64,000 nt of DNA from Hyperoplus lanceolatus (lineage: Eukaryota; Chordata; Actinopteri; Uranoscopiformes; Ammodytidae). The stretch's first letter is position 1. Each line of letters starts with the position of its first letter. Made by a program: the position numbers and the translations under genes. The stretch spans positions 26,639,501 to 26,703,500 of the forward strand of contig CM049396.1 of NCBI GenBank assembly GCA_026929865.2. The letters run 5' to 3'. The notes under the pieces are model-generated. The model did not search any database and was not told the DNA's origin. It worked only from the letters and a program-made list of their open reading frames with translations. Positions 50,159 to 60,774 of the stretch are shown here, piece after piece.

Positions 50159-51866
50159 CATAGACATTATAAAGGATAGACGTCGCGTTGGCCGCTACTG
50201 CCTATTGGCGCTGACGAGAAATGCGGCCGCCATCTTGAACCGGTCACACGTTCCACTCAGTGTAGTCTGTTTGGCTGGTGGAATGAACTGTCAGCGCATG
50301 TAATTAATCATATCTCATTAAATACCAAACTGATTTTCACGTGGTTTTCTTTGCTGCAAAGATCATACATGTAGCTAAGATACAGGGCACAAGTTTCAAC
50401 GTGTTTTAATATTCATAGTGGGCTTAACAGTCATAGAATATTCTGATATGATATAAGTAACCAGACGTCCGAGATCAAAACGAGGAACATCCCCCGAAAA
50501 GGGAAGCAGAAACAGATAGGGGCAGTAAAGTCAGCTATTTTAATAAGTTAACAATATATGATTAGGCTATATATAAATATATTTATTCATTTACAGTGAC
50601 GAGCATACACAATAAAGACAATCACATGGATAACATAAACAGAGAACAGAAATAAAATAGGATAAAATATATTAATTTAAATAAAGTAGGCCTATACAAA
50701 ATACAAAACAAGAGCAAAAATAAAATACTAAACAAACAATGAATTCAGCTAAAACAGTTACAGTCAGATGTGTAAAATTCAGAAATCATAGATTCAGATA
50801 AACCAAGAGGAAGAGCAGTCATTTTTAAATTGCTCTGCAGAGCGTTCCATGAATTAGGGGCACTACATGAAAAGGCAGTTAGGCCTATTCCTAAACTGGA
50901 GTTAGCTCGGGGCAATTTAGGAGTAGTCGAGCATGGTACATATGAAGGGTGGATGTTTCCCATGAAGGCATTAAATAGCCTATAAATAAAAACCAGTGTA
51001 TAATATCTCATTAAAAGAGAAGGACAACATGAGTGTTCATGTAAAAATATGTTTTATTTCTCTAATTTAAAACACAAGCTTGTTAGGCAATTGCCTCTTA
51101 AAAGAGGACGGGATTTTTTAAAAGCAAAGTCTTCTTGGTTGTCCAATGTTCTATACTGGGGGGAATACCAAATTCAGTCTAGTCTCGAGTTGGTTCCTCA
51201 GACACAGACAGGAAATCAATGCGTGCCTTGCAGCGCGGTACATTTAAAAACACATTCAATACAAAACCACAGCAATCAAAAGTATTAAATTAAGGGAAAA
51301 TCAAACAACAACAGCGAACAATAGGCCTAATACTCAAATGCATAAAATAAAGTTAACCATCCTTACAATCGTATTTTACTCCGAAGAGAAATTCAAGCGA
51401 GGCGAGTTTGGCAATGTGGTGCAGCCTTAATTTGTGAAAGACAGACACAACCAATGACAACAAGTCGGAATGGTGGTTGTCGATGCCAAACTGTGTCTCT
51501 TCAATATGTTCCCCAAGCAGAAACATATCCTCCGTTTCAATCTCCTCCCGGACGTAGTGTGTGACTCGGACGTCTGGTTACTTATATCATATCAGAATCT
51601 TCTATGACTGTTAAGCCCACTATGAATATTAAAACACGTGGAAACTTGTGCCCTGTATCTTAGCTACATGTATGATCTTTGCAGCAAAGAAAACCGCGTG
51701 AAAATCAGTTTGGTATTTAATGTGATATGATTAATTACATGCGCTGACAGTTCATTCCACCTGCCAAACAGACTACACTGAGTGGAACGTGTGACCGGTC
51801 CAAGATGGCGCCCGCATTTCTCGCGCTCAATGCCCAATGCGGCGTCTATCCTTTATAATGTCTATG
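50159..51866. mobile_element. Long-terminal-inverted-repeat element (Mutator-like organisation), 1708 bp
   Basis: CATAGACATTATAAAGGATA at the left is matched by its inverse at the right. The similarity continues with few mismatches: the left arm is 50159-50473 (315 bases) and the right arm 51565-51866 (302 bases). Flanks are GGCTTGTT (50151-50158) and GGCTTGTG (51867-51874), an 8-base duplication with one mismatch; a 9-base reading is also possible. The 1.1-kb centre holds a degraded reverse-transcriptase-like C-terminus on the minus strand and no transposase. Arms of about 300 bases are typical of Mutator-like elements, but the superfamily is inferred. Confidence 0.9.
50745..51011 (-). pseudogene. 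LINE reverse-transcriptase C-terminal remnant
   Basis: The minus-strand frame contains LPRANSSLGIGLTAFSCSAP followed by NSWNALQSNLK. That matches the closing region of L2/Rex-type LINE polyproteins (a hydrophobic AFS..AP..WN.L motif). It lies inside the long-inverted-repeat element at 50159-51866 and has no upstream reverse-transcriptase core. The assignment rests on this short motif only. Confidence 0.5.
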
Positions 51867-51874
51867 GGCTTGTG

Positions 51875-52398
51875 TTTAAGCATATTTTGACCATGATTTT
51901 GACTCACAGTGCTATTAAGGTTATCTTTCCGTCTACACTAGCCTACGCTGTGTAGCAAATGTTGGCAATCTAAAAGTGTGATTAAAGCCGTTTTACTGGA
52001 CTGTGGAGGAGAAGACTGAGACACCATCTGTCCGAAATGTTAGTAGCCATATTTTTTAAATAATCATGGCCCATTGTTAGTTGAATGTCTGTGAGGTCCT
52101 TTATCATATTCCTCCTATAATAACCAACACTGACTGAAATTAGATAATGCTGTGGGGTTTAGTAGTTAGCGTTCGCTAGCTTAACCGTTAGCTTTAGGCT
52201 AACCGTTTGAGCTGTGGAGTCTTTGGCAATGACTGTTGTCGCCTGAGGCTCGTTTTTCTGAACTCACATTAGACCTGCAATGAAGGTCCCTGTGTGAAAA
52301 ACAAATGGTGAAACTGACTGGTGTGTTGGAAACTGTAAAGAGTATTTTTTTTAATAGCTTCAGGCTGCTACCTGTCTGACTAAGCAGTAGTGGTACAA
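51875..52398. other. No recognised gene
   Basis: Between the long-inverted-repeat element and duplicated segment A. No motif, exon or repeat end was identified. Confidence 0.35.
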
Positions 52399-52860
52399 GC
52401 AGCAGTATCTCCAGTGTAATGTGTATACAGACAAGAATACTCTTAAGTTGTCTCTGCTGGTGTTTGTTTCCTGTCCAAACATCACAGTATCACTCAGAAC
52501 TAGTTTCTTATTGAGCCAGGGCTATACTGAATTTATTAGTAGCCTATCTTATTTTATAATGGAAGAAAAAACGAAGCTCCTCTGTTTGTGGCTTTGCCAT
52601 AACTACAGATCAGCTACATGATGTTACATTGGATGTGCCATGTTTTACAGATGTGAGTGACCTGAGGGAGCCTGTGTTTGATGAAGTGTCCGTTGACCCA
52701 CCCGGACCTTCACACAGCTATCTGTTCCATCAGAGGACGTGTTCACTGGGTGGGACAGGTGGTCTTCTTCAGGGATACCAGCAACAACAGCAGCAACATC
52801 TATGACATGAGCTTTATTACCAGCTGACAAAACAGCATACAAGAAGTCATTCACCTACAT
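52399..52860 (+). repeat. Duplicated segment, copy A
   Basis: About 460 bases, from GCAGCAGTAT to ACCTACAT, are repeated in direct orientation at 61524-61994, roughly 9.1 kb downstream, with high identity interrupted by small indels. The segment includes a possible exon near its 3-prime side. It is either a segmental duplication or part of an unrecognised repeat family. Confidence 0.92.
52651..52805 (+). CDS. Possible terminal coding exon, copy A, unknown protein
   Basis: A consensus acceptor (TGTTTTACAG) ends at 52650. From there an incoming phase-1 frame is open for about 50 codons to TGA at 52803-52805. It reads VSDLREPVFDEVSVDPPGPS onward and closes with a five-Gln run and HL. Copy B at 61789-61949 keeps the frame and is two codons longer; both length differences are multiples of three, as expected if coding was selected. 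An AATAAA at 54085-54090 lies downstream, beyond a transposon in the would-be 3-prime UTR. No upstream exon was identified and the family is not recognised. It could be a gene fragment or a transposon-borne exon. Confidence 0.4.
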
Positions 52861-53204
52861 CAGGGGTGGCCACTGTTTTTCAGCTTGTGAGCTACTTTTA
52901 AAATGACCAAGTCGAAGTGAGCTACCACCTACTATTAGGGGTCAAAAGTCACGGTTCGGTACGTACCTCGGTTTTTAAGTCACGGTTCTGTTCTGTACAG
53001 TACGGTTCTCAGTTAAAAGGAAAAATGTGCAGAATTGCAGCCTAAAGGTATTTTCCAGTATAGAAAAGAAAAAACTGCTGCATACAACCAAAGTCTCCAG
53101 TAAATAAAATACTTCTTAAATAAAAGTGAAAGTCCTTCTTCACGGCAACACTTTCCTTGCACATAAAACGGATACATTCCCCCTCTTGTTAAATACCATT
53201 GATA

Positions 53205-53560
53205 CACCCAGTGTTTTCTGCTATTGCGTCCAATGTCCAGCTGGGTGAAAATAGTAGCCAGCTGAGATCCCGCCCCTCCAAGGGGGGTCCGGGGGTATGC
53301 CCCCCCGGGAGATTTTTTTAAGTTTTTAAAGTGAAATGCATGAATCTGGTGCACTTTGATAGAGAAATTATGAATTTTGCATGAAAAAAAATGGAGACAC
53401 TGTGTCAGATGCATTAGAAGCTATTGGAGAAAGACACATGGATTTTCCATAATAATATTTATTTAAAATAAAATATTATGCAGGGTCCTCTGGGATGGGC
53501 TTGTTGCTCTTTTTCTTTTATGGGACATATTTCTCTGTAGTACAATGAGTGCATTTCAAT
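53205..53560 (+). repeat. Shared hAT-like body repeat, copy 2
   Basis: Same ordered motifs as 11764-12150, including ACACCCAGTGTTTTCTGCTA, GTGAAATGCATGAATCTGG and GACACATGGATTTTCCATAA. It also has the GGGGTCCGGGGGTATGCCCC block, shared with copy 3 but missing from copy 1. It lies inside the hAT element at 52861-53999. Confidence 0.88.
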
Positions 53561-53619
53561 TATTTGAAAATTAAAGGGCCATATTACATTATATTCTTAA
53601 AATGTGCCACGGGCCAATA

Positions 53620-53656
53620 AAAAGCGGGCCCGCGGGCCGTAGTTTGGACACCCCTG
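53620..53656 (-). mobile_element. hAT terminus (inverted CAGGGGTGTCC end)
   Basis: GGGCCCGCGGGCCGTAGTTT followed by GGACACCCCTG is the inverse of the terminus seen at 23140. It marks the end of a second hAT fragment nested in the 52861-53999 element. Confidence 0.7.
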
Positions 53657-53898
53657 CACTAGAATATGTGGTGGTCTGTTTGTGTGAACAGTCTTCCTCT
53701 CTCTGGCTGTATTTTACATAGTAGAATTTGTCATAGTGCAGAAGCCTCTCCACTTCCTTGACTTGGATTAGCTTTGGTTAGCTCACTGGCTAACAAACTG
53801 ATATGTACTGTATGTCAAATTAGAAAGTGGTGTCCTCTCTCCCTCCACCAAACTTCGGCGCATGCTCGCACGGCTCGTTCGCTCTTTCATAGTAAAAA

Positions 53899-53913
53899 AA
53901 AAAAAATAAAAAA

Positions 53914-53945
<32 letters not shown>
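53899..53945. repeat. A-rich/T-rich homopolymer stretch
   Basis: An A-rich run followed by a T run of about 27 bases ending at 53945. It yields poly-Lys frames on the minus strand. Confidence 0.93.
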
Positions 53946-53949
<4 letters not shown>

Positions 53950-54084
53950 ATGCCACGCGATCGACCCACACTACCCTCACTACCTAGTGGCCACCCCTGA
54001 CCTACATGATCTGGACAGTTAAAAGTTATGGCTTTGCTTCCGTTTGAATTATGTAGACTTATTATTTCCATTTCACTGGCTATG

Positions 54085-54090
54085 AATAAA
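54085..54090 (+). terminator. Possible polyadenylation signal AATAAA
   Basis: AATAAA lies about 80 bases after the right end of the hAT element, and a GT-rich patch (GATGGTGTTGGTC) follows at 54107-54119. It could serve the possible exon at 52651-52805, with the transposon inside the 3-prime UTR. AATAAA alone is common by chance. Confidence 0.35.
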
Positions 54091-54110
54091 CTGCTTTATT
54101 TTTAAAGATG

Positions 54111-55437
54111 GTGTTGGTCATTTTAAAATGTAATAATACTGTCTTATCAGAGAAATCTACAGAGAAATAAAGGGTTGAAATGAGAAACGTATAATTCTAT
54201 GCATGAAGATCGGTCAGAAATCTAGTCCAACATCCTGACTATGAAAATGTGAGTTTCAAGTAATCCTTTACTACCAATCACAGTCCACGTTTCCGAATCA
54301 AATGTGCGTACTGGCCAATCGGGGGCCAGTCACCGAGTCACGTGACACATGAACGTTGCTAAGATTTCCGTTGCTGATAGAGACATACGGATAGGGCCAA
54401 GAAAGAAACGGCTTTGAATAATCGTTTCCAAGGTTTGCTTTGCTTCATGATTCGGACATCGGCAGGTGTACTTCTCAGAAATAATAATAGGGGAACAAAT
54501 AAGAACGGAATATCAGTCAGCTCCGGTCAGCAACCATGATGAACTTCACCGTGAAGAGGGCCAGTGTTTGTCTGCCAAGCCGAATCCGACATGGAAAAAC
54601 GAAAATCCTGCCAGCCTGACTACTTCTTCTTGACGGTAAGTTAAATTTTTCGGCAGACAACACAGTTGGTTAATTTACTATTATATGGGCATCCCCCAAG
54701 TGTATAAAATATTTTGCGAGCTGGATAATGTTGGTGTGGAATTCTAACCGTTAGCAACAAAGTTATAGCATGGTTCCTGCCTAGCTCAGCTAGCTAGGCA
54801 GGGGCACATGTCCACATTGTGAAATAACCCAGTAACAACATGTTAGAATGCATTCATCACTGAAATAACTAATTCTCAATTCATCCACAACATTCAATTA
54901 TATTCTAGTAAGAAAAAAATAAGGTTTTTAAATAGTGAGTGCATATTTAATCATGCACATTACAGCTAACCATAAGTTTTTACAGGTGTAGCTATATAGC
55001 ATGGATGAACAAGAGGATCAAAATGGAAATCGAAAAGATGACAATTAAAGCCTTTTTTGCTAACTATATTAACTTTTTGTCCCTTTCAAAGACACCGAGA
55101 TGAAGAAGTTTCCAAACAACACTCATTTGCAGAAGAATTTGCAGACCAGGCCTACTCAAAGGAAACCACTCCACTGGAAAGATGAAGATGGGAGAATGTA
55201 ATGTTTAATTTCAGTTTGTGTTTTAGTTTGTGAAAAAGCATTTTATTATTGTGCAGGACATTTCAATGCGGAGCATGCCTCTAAAATAATCATTCTGGTT
55301 GTGCTTTATATAATGGGATATTAATTTCTGTACATTTTGCTTCTTTACATATGCTCTGCCATACCAGAATATTTGCATTTAATTTTGGTCAATATATAAT
55401 ACTGTACTTGCTGTACTCTTGCCTCTACCCCTCCCTT
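54111..55437. other. Unassigned sequence with weak exon-like signals
   Basis: At 54537-54640 there are several ATGs and a good donor (GACGGTAAGT near 54633). One ATG at 54591 opens MEKRKSCQPDYFFLT up to that donor. At 55092-55202 an open stretch follows a TTTCAAAG acceptor-like site, but the reading phases do not join cleanly. I report this as a possible but unproven two-exon trace and assign no gene. Confidence 0.25.
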
Positions 55438-56068
55438 TCCCCCCACACTGCCACCATCCTTGTCCACAGTCTCGTCACTTCCCGTCCGGATTATTGCAAC
55501 TCTCTCCTCCTCTGCCTACCTCACAAATCCCTCCATAAACTTCAACTGGTTCAGTATTCAGCTGCCTGCATCATAACTCGAACCCCCTCCATCCATCACA
55601 TCACTCGTGTCCTCCAACAGCTCCACTGGCTCCTGGTCCAGATCCCTATCCAATTCAAAATCCTACTGAATACATACAAGGCCATCCCCATATTTGTCTG
55701 ATCTCCTCCAGATTCCCACTGGCTCCTGTTCCCTCAGTTCATCTTCCTCCATACACCTGTCTGTCCACTCCGCCCGTCTCACCTCCATGGGGAGCAGAGC
55801 ATTCAGCCGCTCTGCTCCCCGTCTCTGGAATTTACTACCACCCCAACTCAGAAACATTGGTTCATTCCCCCATTTCAAGTCACAACTCAAAACACATCTG
55901 TTTAAAACTGCCTATTTCATTTTATGTAAATTGCTCTGCTTCTCTCTGTTGTTTTTATTGTTGCTTTTATTTTATATTGCTCACTACTGCTTTTTAAAAG
56001 TTTTAAATGTCTGTATGGTGTCTTTGAGTGCAGTGAAAGGCGCCTTTAGATAAAATGTATTATTATTA
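55438..56068 (+). pseudogene. L2-like LINE fragment: reverse-transcriptase 3-prime part and tail
   Basis: Plus-strand coding similarity to L2/CR1-group LINEs: a frame with [40 protein letters not shown] and [20 protein letters not shown]. It then moves to a second frame with RAFSRSAPRLWNLLPPQL and FKSQLKTHLFKTAY. The 3-prime UTR ends with GTGAAAGGCGCCTTTAGATA and ATGTATTATTATTA, the same tail as at 29265-29387. It is truncated at the 5-prime end (no endonuclease or catalytic reverse-transcriptase core) and frameshifted near 55700, so it is not functional. Confidence 0.88.
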
Positions 56069-57825
56069 CTCTGGAAATATTTTGTCTGTTATGTTAACAA
56101 TCTCTACATTAAATTCAGTAAAATGATGTTCTCTGTGTGTGTTGGCATTTAAATACATTTTTTACAGCGTAATATATTTAAAATGCATTATTTTAAATGC
56201 ATTATTAATGAGCTATAGTCTATATTAAGTTGTGTTAAAGTATGTTTTACTGTATGTTTTATTATAGGGGAAGGTGGGGTGATTTGTGCATTTTGGAAGT
56301 TGCAAAACCCCTTGTTTCTAGAAAACCGTGGAAGAAATTGGAAATGTGACCACATATTTAACCCTTTGATGCACAACATGGGTCTAAAGTGACCCGACTG
56401 AGTTTTTATCTGCTGTATCTTTGCAATCAATTCATTTCATTATTCAGTATTCCAGGTATTCCTCAATTAACTTGTTTTTGATCATAATTCATACTTTTTT
56501 TTAATTTTTCTTTTTTACATTTTGAATAAAAACACATTTTGTATCACTACCCCTCTAATGTGCAACATGGGTCTAAAATGACCCACATTCATTTCCTATG
56601 TAATTTCATGTATCGCTGAGTGTTTCTTTGCTGAATGTTTTGAATCTATGTATTTTATCATTTACTAAACCAAGTACTCAGTAAATTTCATTTGTTTTGT
56701 TTAGCACAAATCATACTATTCATTTTTATTTTCTTCCTTTATGAATAAGCATAGCTTTTGTCAGTCTACATGAAGTTTTCAGACATGGGTCAGAAATGAC
56801 CCGCATTGAAATTTGTGTTTGCAATTAGGAACATATTTACTGTGGACAATTTGAACATCCAAAACATGTAAGTATTGTTTTAACATTATTATAATCTTAC
56901 CTGATAAGCAATTTGATGTGATAACTGTGCATAATTATTGATTATGTTTAAGATAATTTAAGAACTAAGTCCATTTCTTGTCAGAAAGGGAAACAATAGG
57001 CTACTGTAAGCTAGCTAGCTAGCTGTTGACATTTGATGACTCGTGAAATATAAGTATATTAATTGATTGATTAGGGTTTAAGTTATCTTGAGAATTAGTC
57101 ATACAGTCTATTGAATAAGTAGGGTACTTATGCCAGAAAGGAAAATAACTATTAGCTAGCTAGTTAGACTTGTGAAAGATACTTGTGAAAGAATTGTGAA
57201 AGATACACTTTGGTACACTGTAAGGTTTGTTGTAAAGGGCTAAATAAATAAATAATAATAATAATAATAATAAAGATAACTGCTAGCTAGCTAGACTTGT
57301 GAAAGATGCTAGCTAGCTAGTCTTGATAAAGTTAAAGGGACACTTTACAATAAGGGTCCTGAAAGGGCAACCCGAAGCGGGTGGAGAAAGTGCTGGTTTC
57401 AGTGTCTCCGCCAGTTTTTGTTTCATGCAAATAGACCCAATAGAAACGGAGTTATGATGTTATAAAGTTGATACAAAAATATTATTTTCCCGCGATTACA
57501 AGTATGCTAATTCGAACGTTGCGCCCATTAGCTTACATAGTTCGATATTTTCGCTATATTTTTCTCATTTTTGGAAACGGAAAACGACAGTGAAAAGCAG
57601 TGGGAGTGACACATCTCAAAACATTCCGGGGCAGGTGCAGGTTTCTGCAATACATGCCCAGCAAGCCTGCCAAATATGGGCTAAAAATCTTTTGGATGTG
57701 CGATGCAAGGGTGCCTTATGCAATAGACGGAACTGTCTACACAGGGAGGCAGCCAGGAGAGGAGATTAAGAAGAAGCTTGGGGAGACTGTTGTCCAACAA
57801 TTGTGCAGTGGGATCAGAGGGACAG

Positions 57826-58004
57826 GTGAATATACAATGCAGAGTATCAGTTCTAGCACAATATCTATGTTTCTAGTCTTTCAGTGTGTAATTTGTTTTA
57901 TATGATTTCTGTGTAAGCAAAAAAAAAAAAAAGAATAAATGTGAGGTCTTTGAATTTAATAATCATATACTTATAAAGTGCAATCTTTTCTTTTCCTCCC
58001 ATAG
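57826..58004 (+). other. Intron of the piggyBac transposase gene
   Basis: The 179-base intron begins GTGAATAT and ends with CTTTTCTTTTCCTCCCATAG. Joining the flanking exons restores a continuous family-typical reading GTGRNITMDNFF across the junction in phase 1. Confidence 0.85.
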
Positions 58005-58775
58005 GCCGGAACATCACGATGGACAACTTTTTCACTAGTGTCCCTCTGGCTGAGAAGCTCCTTGAGAAGGACCTAACAGTTGTAGGCACTCTCCGCCAGA
58101 ACAAGGCAGATATCCCACCTGTGATGAAGCCATCCAAACTGCGTGAGATCTACAGCTCAGAGTTTGGATTCAGAGGCAACATGACCATGGTGAGCTACGT
58201 CCAGAAAAAGGCAAGTCTGTTATCCTTTTGAGTACAATGCACGACGACAAAGCAGTGGATCAGAGCAACCAAAAGAAGAAGCCAGAGGTGATCCAGTTCT
58301 ACAACAAAACAAAAGGAGGAGTGGACACAACGGATCAAATGGTTGGCACCTACACATGTAAGCGGAGAACAAGGAGGTGGCCGATGGTCCTTTGGTATAA
58401 CATGCTGGATGTTGCGACCCTCAACGCATACACCACCTTCACTACACAACATCCAGAGTACATGAGTGGCCAGAGCAGTGCACGCCGCCTGTTCATAAAG
58501 GAGCTGGGCAAGGAGTTAGTCATACCACATATGAGGAGGCGCATGGAGGGCACACCCAGACTCCAAAAGCCCATCCTTGATGCAATGGGAAGATGCGGGA
58601 TCAAAAAACAAAACCCAGGCATCACACAGCCACAGGACGACATCAGGCAGGAGGGCCCAGGGAAGAGGAAGAGGTGTGCAATCTGCACAACTAGCAAGGA
58701 CAGAAAAGCCAGCAGCTGGTGTTCCCAGTGCACCAGGCCTGTGTGTAAGAAGCACAGACATGTCATGGTCATTTG

Positions 58776-59374
58776 TAGCCTGGCTCCGCCCGCCCGCCTA
58801 CTTCCGGCCAAATTTCATTTTCCCTTCAGTAGTCAGTCTGGGTGTACAGCGCATTTCCCAGATTCTCCGGAGAATCTACGATCGGCCAATCAGCGAACAG
58901 AGCGAGTGGCTGAGAACGCTCCAGTTTCAGTTGAATGCTGCGTTGCTTTATACTCGGAAGAAGGAGACTTCCGACTTGGTAGTTCCGAGTTCCGACCTGT
59001 CTGTGTTCCAGTGCATCTGCTCGCGAAAGTATGGACGCCTAAAACCTTTCTCGTCCAAATAACTAAACGTTAGGCTCTAACAAGTTACTGTTGCCAGGTA
59101 CCGGTAGATTCATAGACTACAATATGTAGTGAAGTCGGAAATTTCCGAGTTCCCTGTCCAACTGGAAGGCACCATCAAAAGCCGGCTCATGACACACGTG
59201 ATGACCAAACGTGATGCGATTGGTTGGCTAATCCAGAGTGGCACTGGGCAGATCCAATAGTTTTAAACTTCGACAGACACCCGCCTACAAGTGAGTTAAC
59301 GTTTGCCAATTACGGCACTTCCAGACCATCTGTACAAATGAAATGAAGTACGGTGGTCTGGTTGGACCAGGCTA
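58776..59374. mobile_element. Nonautonomous DNA element with 9-bp target duplication, copy 2
   Basis: The 599-bp element begins TAGCCTGG and ends CCAGGCTA, perfect inverses. It is flanked by GGTCATTTG (58767-58775 and 59375-59383). The body is the reverse complement of the element at 8305-8923. It sits inside the C-terminal zinc-binding region of the piggyBac transposase. Open frames crossing its left edge join transposase codons to element sequence and are artefacts. Confidence 0.96.
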
Positions 59375-60432
59375 GGTCATTTGTGAGGCCTGCAAGAATT
59401 GAGATGGCTTTTAGCGGTCTACTGTGATCAGATGTGTTATGTTATGTGTTATGTGGTCACAAATCAGATTACATAGTTAAATTATCAGTTCAATGTTATC
59501 TACTGTACTGTGATCATATGTTTTTTATTTTATTAGGTCACAAATAAGTTTACAATTTTTAAACTATTTATTCAATGATATCTACTGTGATCAGTTGTTA
59601 TTATTTGGTCACAAATAATCAGATGGCAAAATGGTTGAAATATCAGTTCAATAAGATCCGTTATCAGAGGTATGTGTCTATGTTATGTCTTTACCTATGC
59701 CCATGTGTGTATAATAAATAAACACATTTCAAATATAAAATGTATGATTATTTGGCCCAGAGCACTGCTAAAGTGATTATTTTAAGCAAATTATTGGTAT
59801 TGTATATAGTCATTTAATTCAAAATCACACTTGAATAAATGGGTCATTTTTGACCCGTGTGTGTAAACTTGGTGTACTAATTCAAAATCTATTTTTATTC
59901 GTAAAATAAGAAAGGGACAATGGAATGATTGACCTTGTACTAATCTAAAACAAGATATTAAAAGAATAATTGGGACATTTAATAGTAAAATAAATTGATT
60001 TCAAAAGATACAACAAAGAAACACTCACCCAGCATGAAAACACATGGAAAATGAATGTGGGTCTATTTTGACCCATGTTGCGCATTAGAAGGGGTGTGCA
60101 TATGTTGTGCATCAAAGGGTTAAGAAGAGCCATCCATTTGACTCATCCTGTAAAGAAGGGAGACACAAGGAATAAGATATAAGCACATTTAAGCTCAAAA
60201 AACTGTGTTTTGCCTTTCAAAGTAAAATTTCCATGATCAAGGTTTTTTGATTATTGTGTCTGAACAATTATAGACACGTTTGAAAACATTTGACACATGT
60301 TTTAGTGCTTTGGTATGCTACACTTTGAGTCTATATAGTTAGCACAATGTCAACCCTAAATTGCTGCATCATGCCTATTATCCAAAATTCTGGGGATGGG
60401 GTGATTTGTGCGCAAGGGCCTGGGTGAGTTAT

Positions 60433-60742
60433 AAGTAAGTAAGTAAGTAAAATGTATTTATAAAAGCACATTTATGACAGTTTGCACTGTCCAAAGTGCT
60501 GTACATAGTGCATTCAGTAGGTAAACAATGAAGGTAAAATAACAATAACCAAAATAAAAGACGTAAAGCCCATACATCCACATAAACACAGATAGTAGTG
60601 CAGAGGTAAGTAAGTAGTGCAGAGGTTAATGGGGAGGAAACACCAGGGTGTACATATGGGTTTTGAGCCTTGATTTAAAGGCAGAAATGTAGGGGGAATC
60701 ACATTTGTCAGGTGGCAGTTGGTTCCACAAGCACGGAGCAAC
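60433..60742 (-). pseudogene. L2-like LINE 3-prime fragment, minus strand
   Basis: On the minus strand a frame reads LWNQLPPDKC then FKSRLKTHMYTLVFPPH and stops; this is the closing motif of L2-type LINE proteins. Downstream are the UTR motif GCACTTTGGACAGTGCAAAC and a tail of CTTA repeats, seen as (TAAG)n at 60433-60451 on the plus strand. It is heavily 5-prime truncated and inserted within the pogo-like element at 56267-61152. Confidence 0.82.
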
Positions 60743-60774
60743 TAGTGCAATGTACATTTCTGAGAGTTGTGCCA

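Larger units (their letters stand above)
52861..53999. mobile_element. hAT-type element, 1139 bp, with nested fragments
   Basis: CAGGGGTGGCCAC at the left and GTGGCCACCCCTG at the right are perfect 13-base inverted repeats. ACCTACAT flanks both sides (52853-52860 and 54000-54007), an 8-base duplication. It contains other hAT-derived pieces: a CGGTTCGGTACGTACCTCGG fragment near 52953, the shared body repeat at 53205-53560, and an inverted CAGGGGTGTCC terminus at 53620-53656. Ahead of the right end is a T-rich stretch. No transposase survives. Confidence 0.95.
57600..59402 (+). pseudogene. piggyBac transposase, truncated and disrupted
   Basis: The remnant starts in the catalytic domain. The first exon (to 57825) has FRGRCRFLQYMPSKPAKYGL and then FWMCDARVPY, with the first catalytic-type Asp. 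A GT-AG intron spans 57826-58004, with a polypyrimidine tract before the acceptor. The second exon reads RNITMDNFFTSVPLAEKLL (second Asp) and later GGVDTTDQMV (third Asp). Its C-terminus is a zinc-binding region: CAIC, CSQC, CKKH. The gene lacks the N-terminal region. It has one base too few in an A-run at about 58206-58210, shifting frame before the third Asp. It is split at 58776 by a 599-bp element, after which CEACKN and the stop resume at 59384-59402. It cannot make an intact transposase. Confidence 0.92.
56362..60119 (+). mobile_element. piggyBac element with complete ends, 3758 bp
   Basis: The left end CCCTTTGATGCACAACATGG and the right end CATATGTTGTGCATCAAAGGG are inverted repeats starting with CCC/GGG. 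They are flanked by TTAA on both sides (56358-56361 and 60120-60123), the diagnostic piggyBac target. Subterminal GGGTCTAAAATGACCC palindromes repeat at both ends. Inside lies a broken transposase gene (57600-59402) with one visible intron, and a 599-bp element inserted in its last codons. About 1.2 kb before the coding remnant has no transposase coding; part of it, around 57350-57600, looks foreign, so the N-terminal coding part seems to have been lost. Confidence 0.95.

Noticed and set aside
54591-55202. Two-exon gene starting MEKRKSCQPDYFFLT
   Set aside because: The donor and acceptor look acceptable, but the phases give a stop just after the junction with the best acceptor, and no family is recognised.
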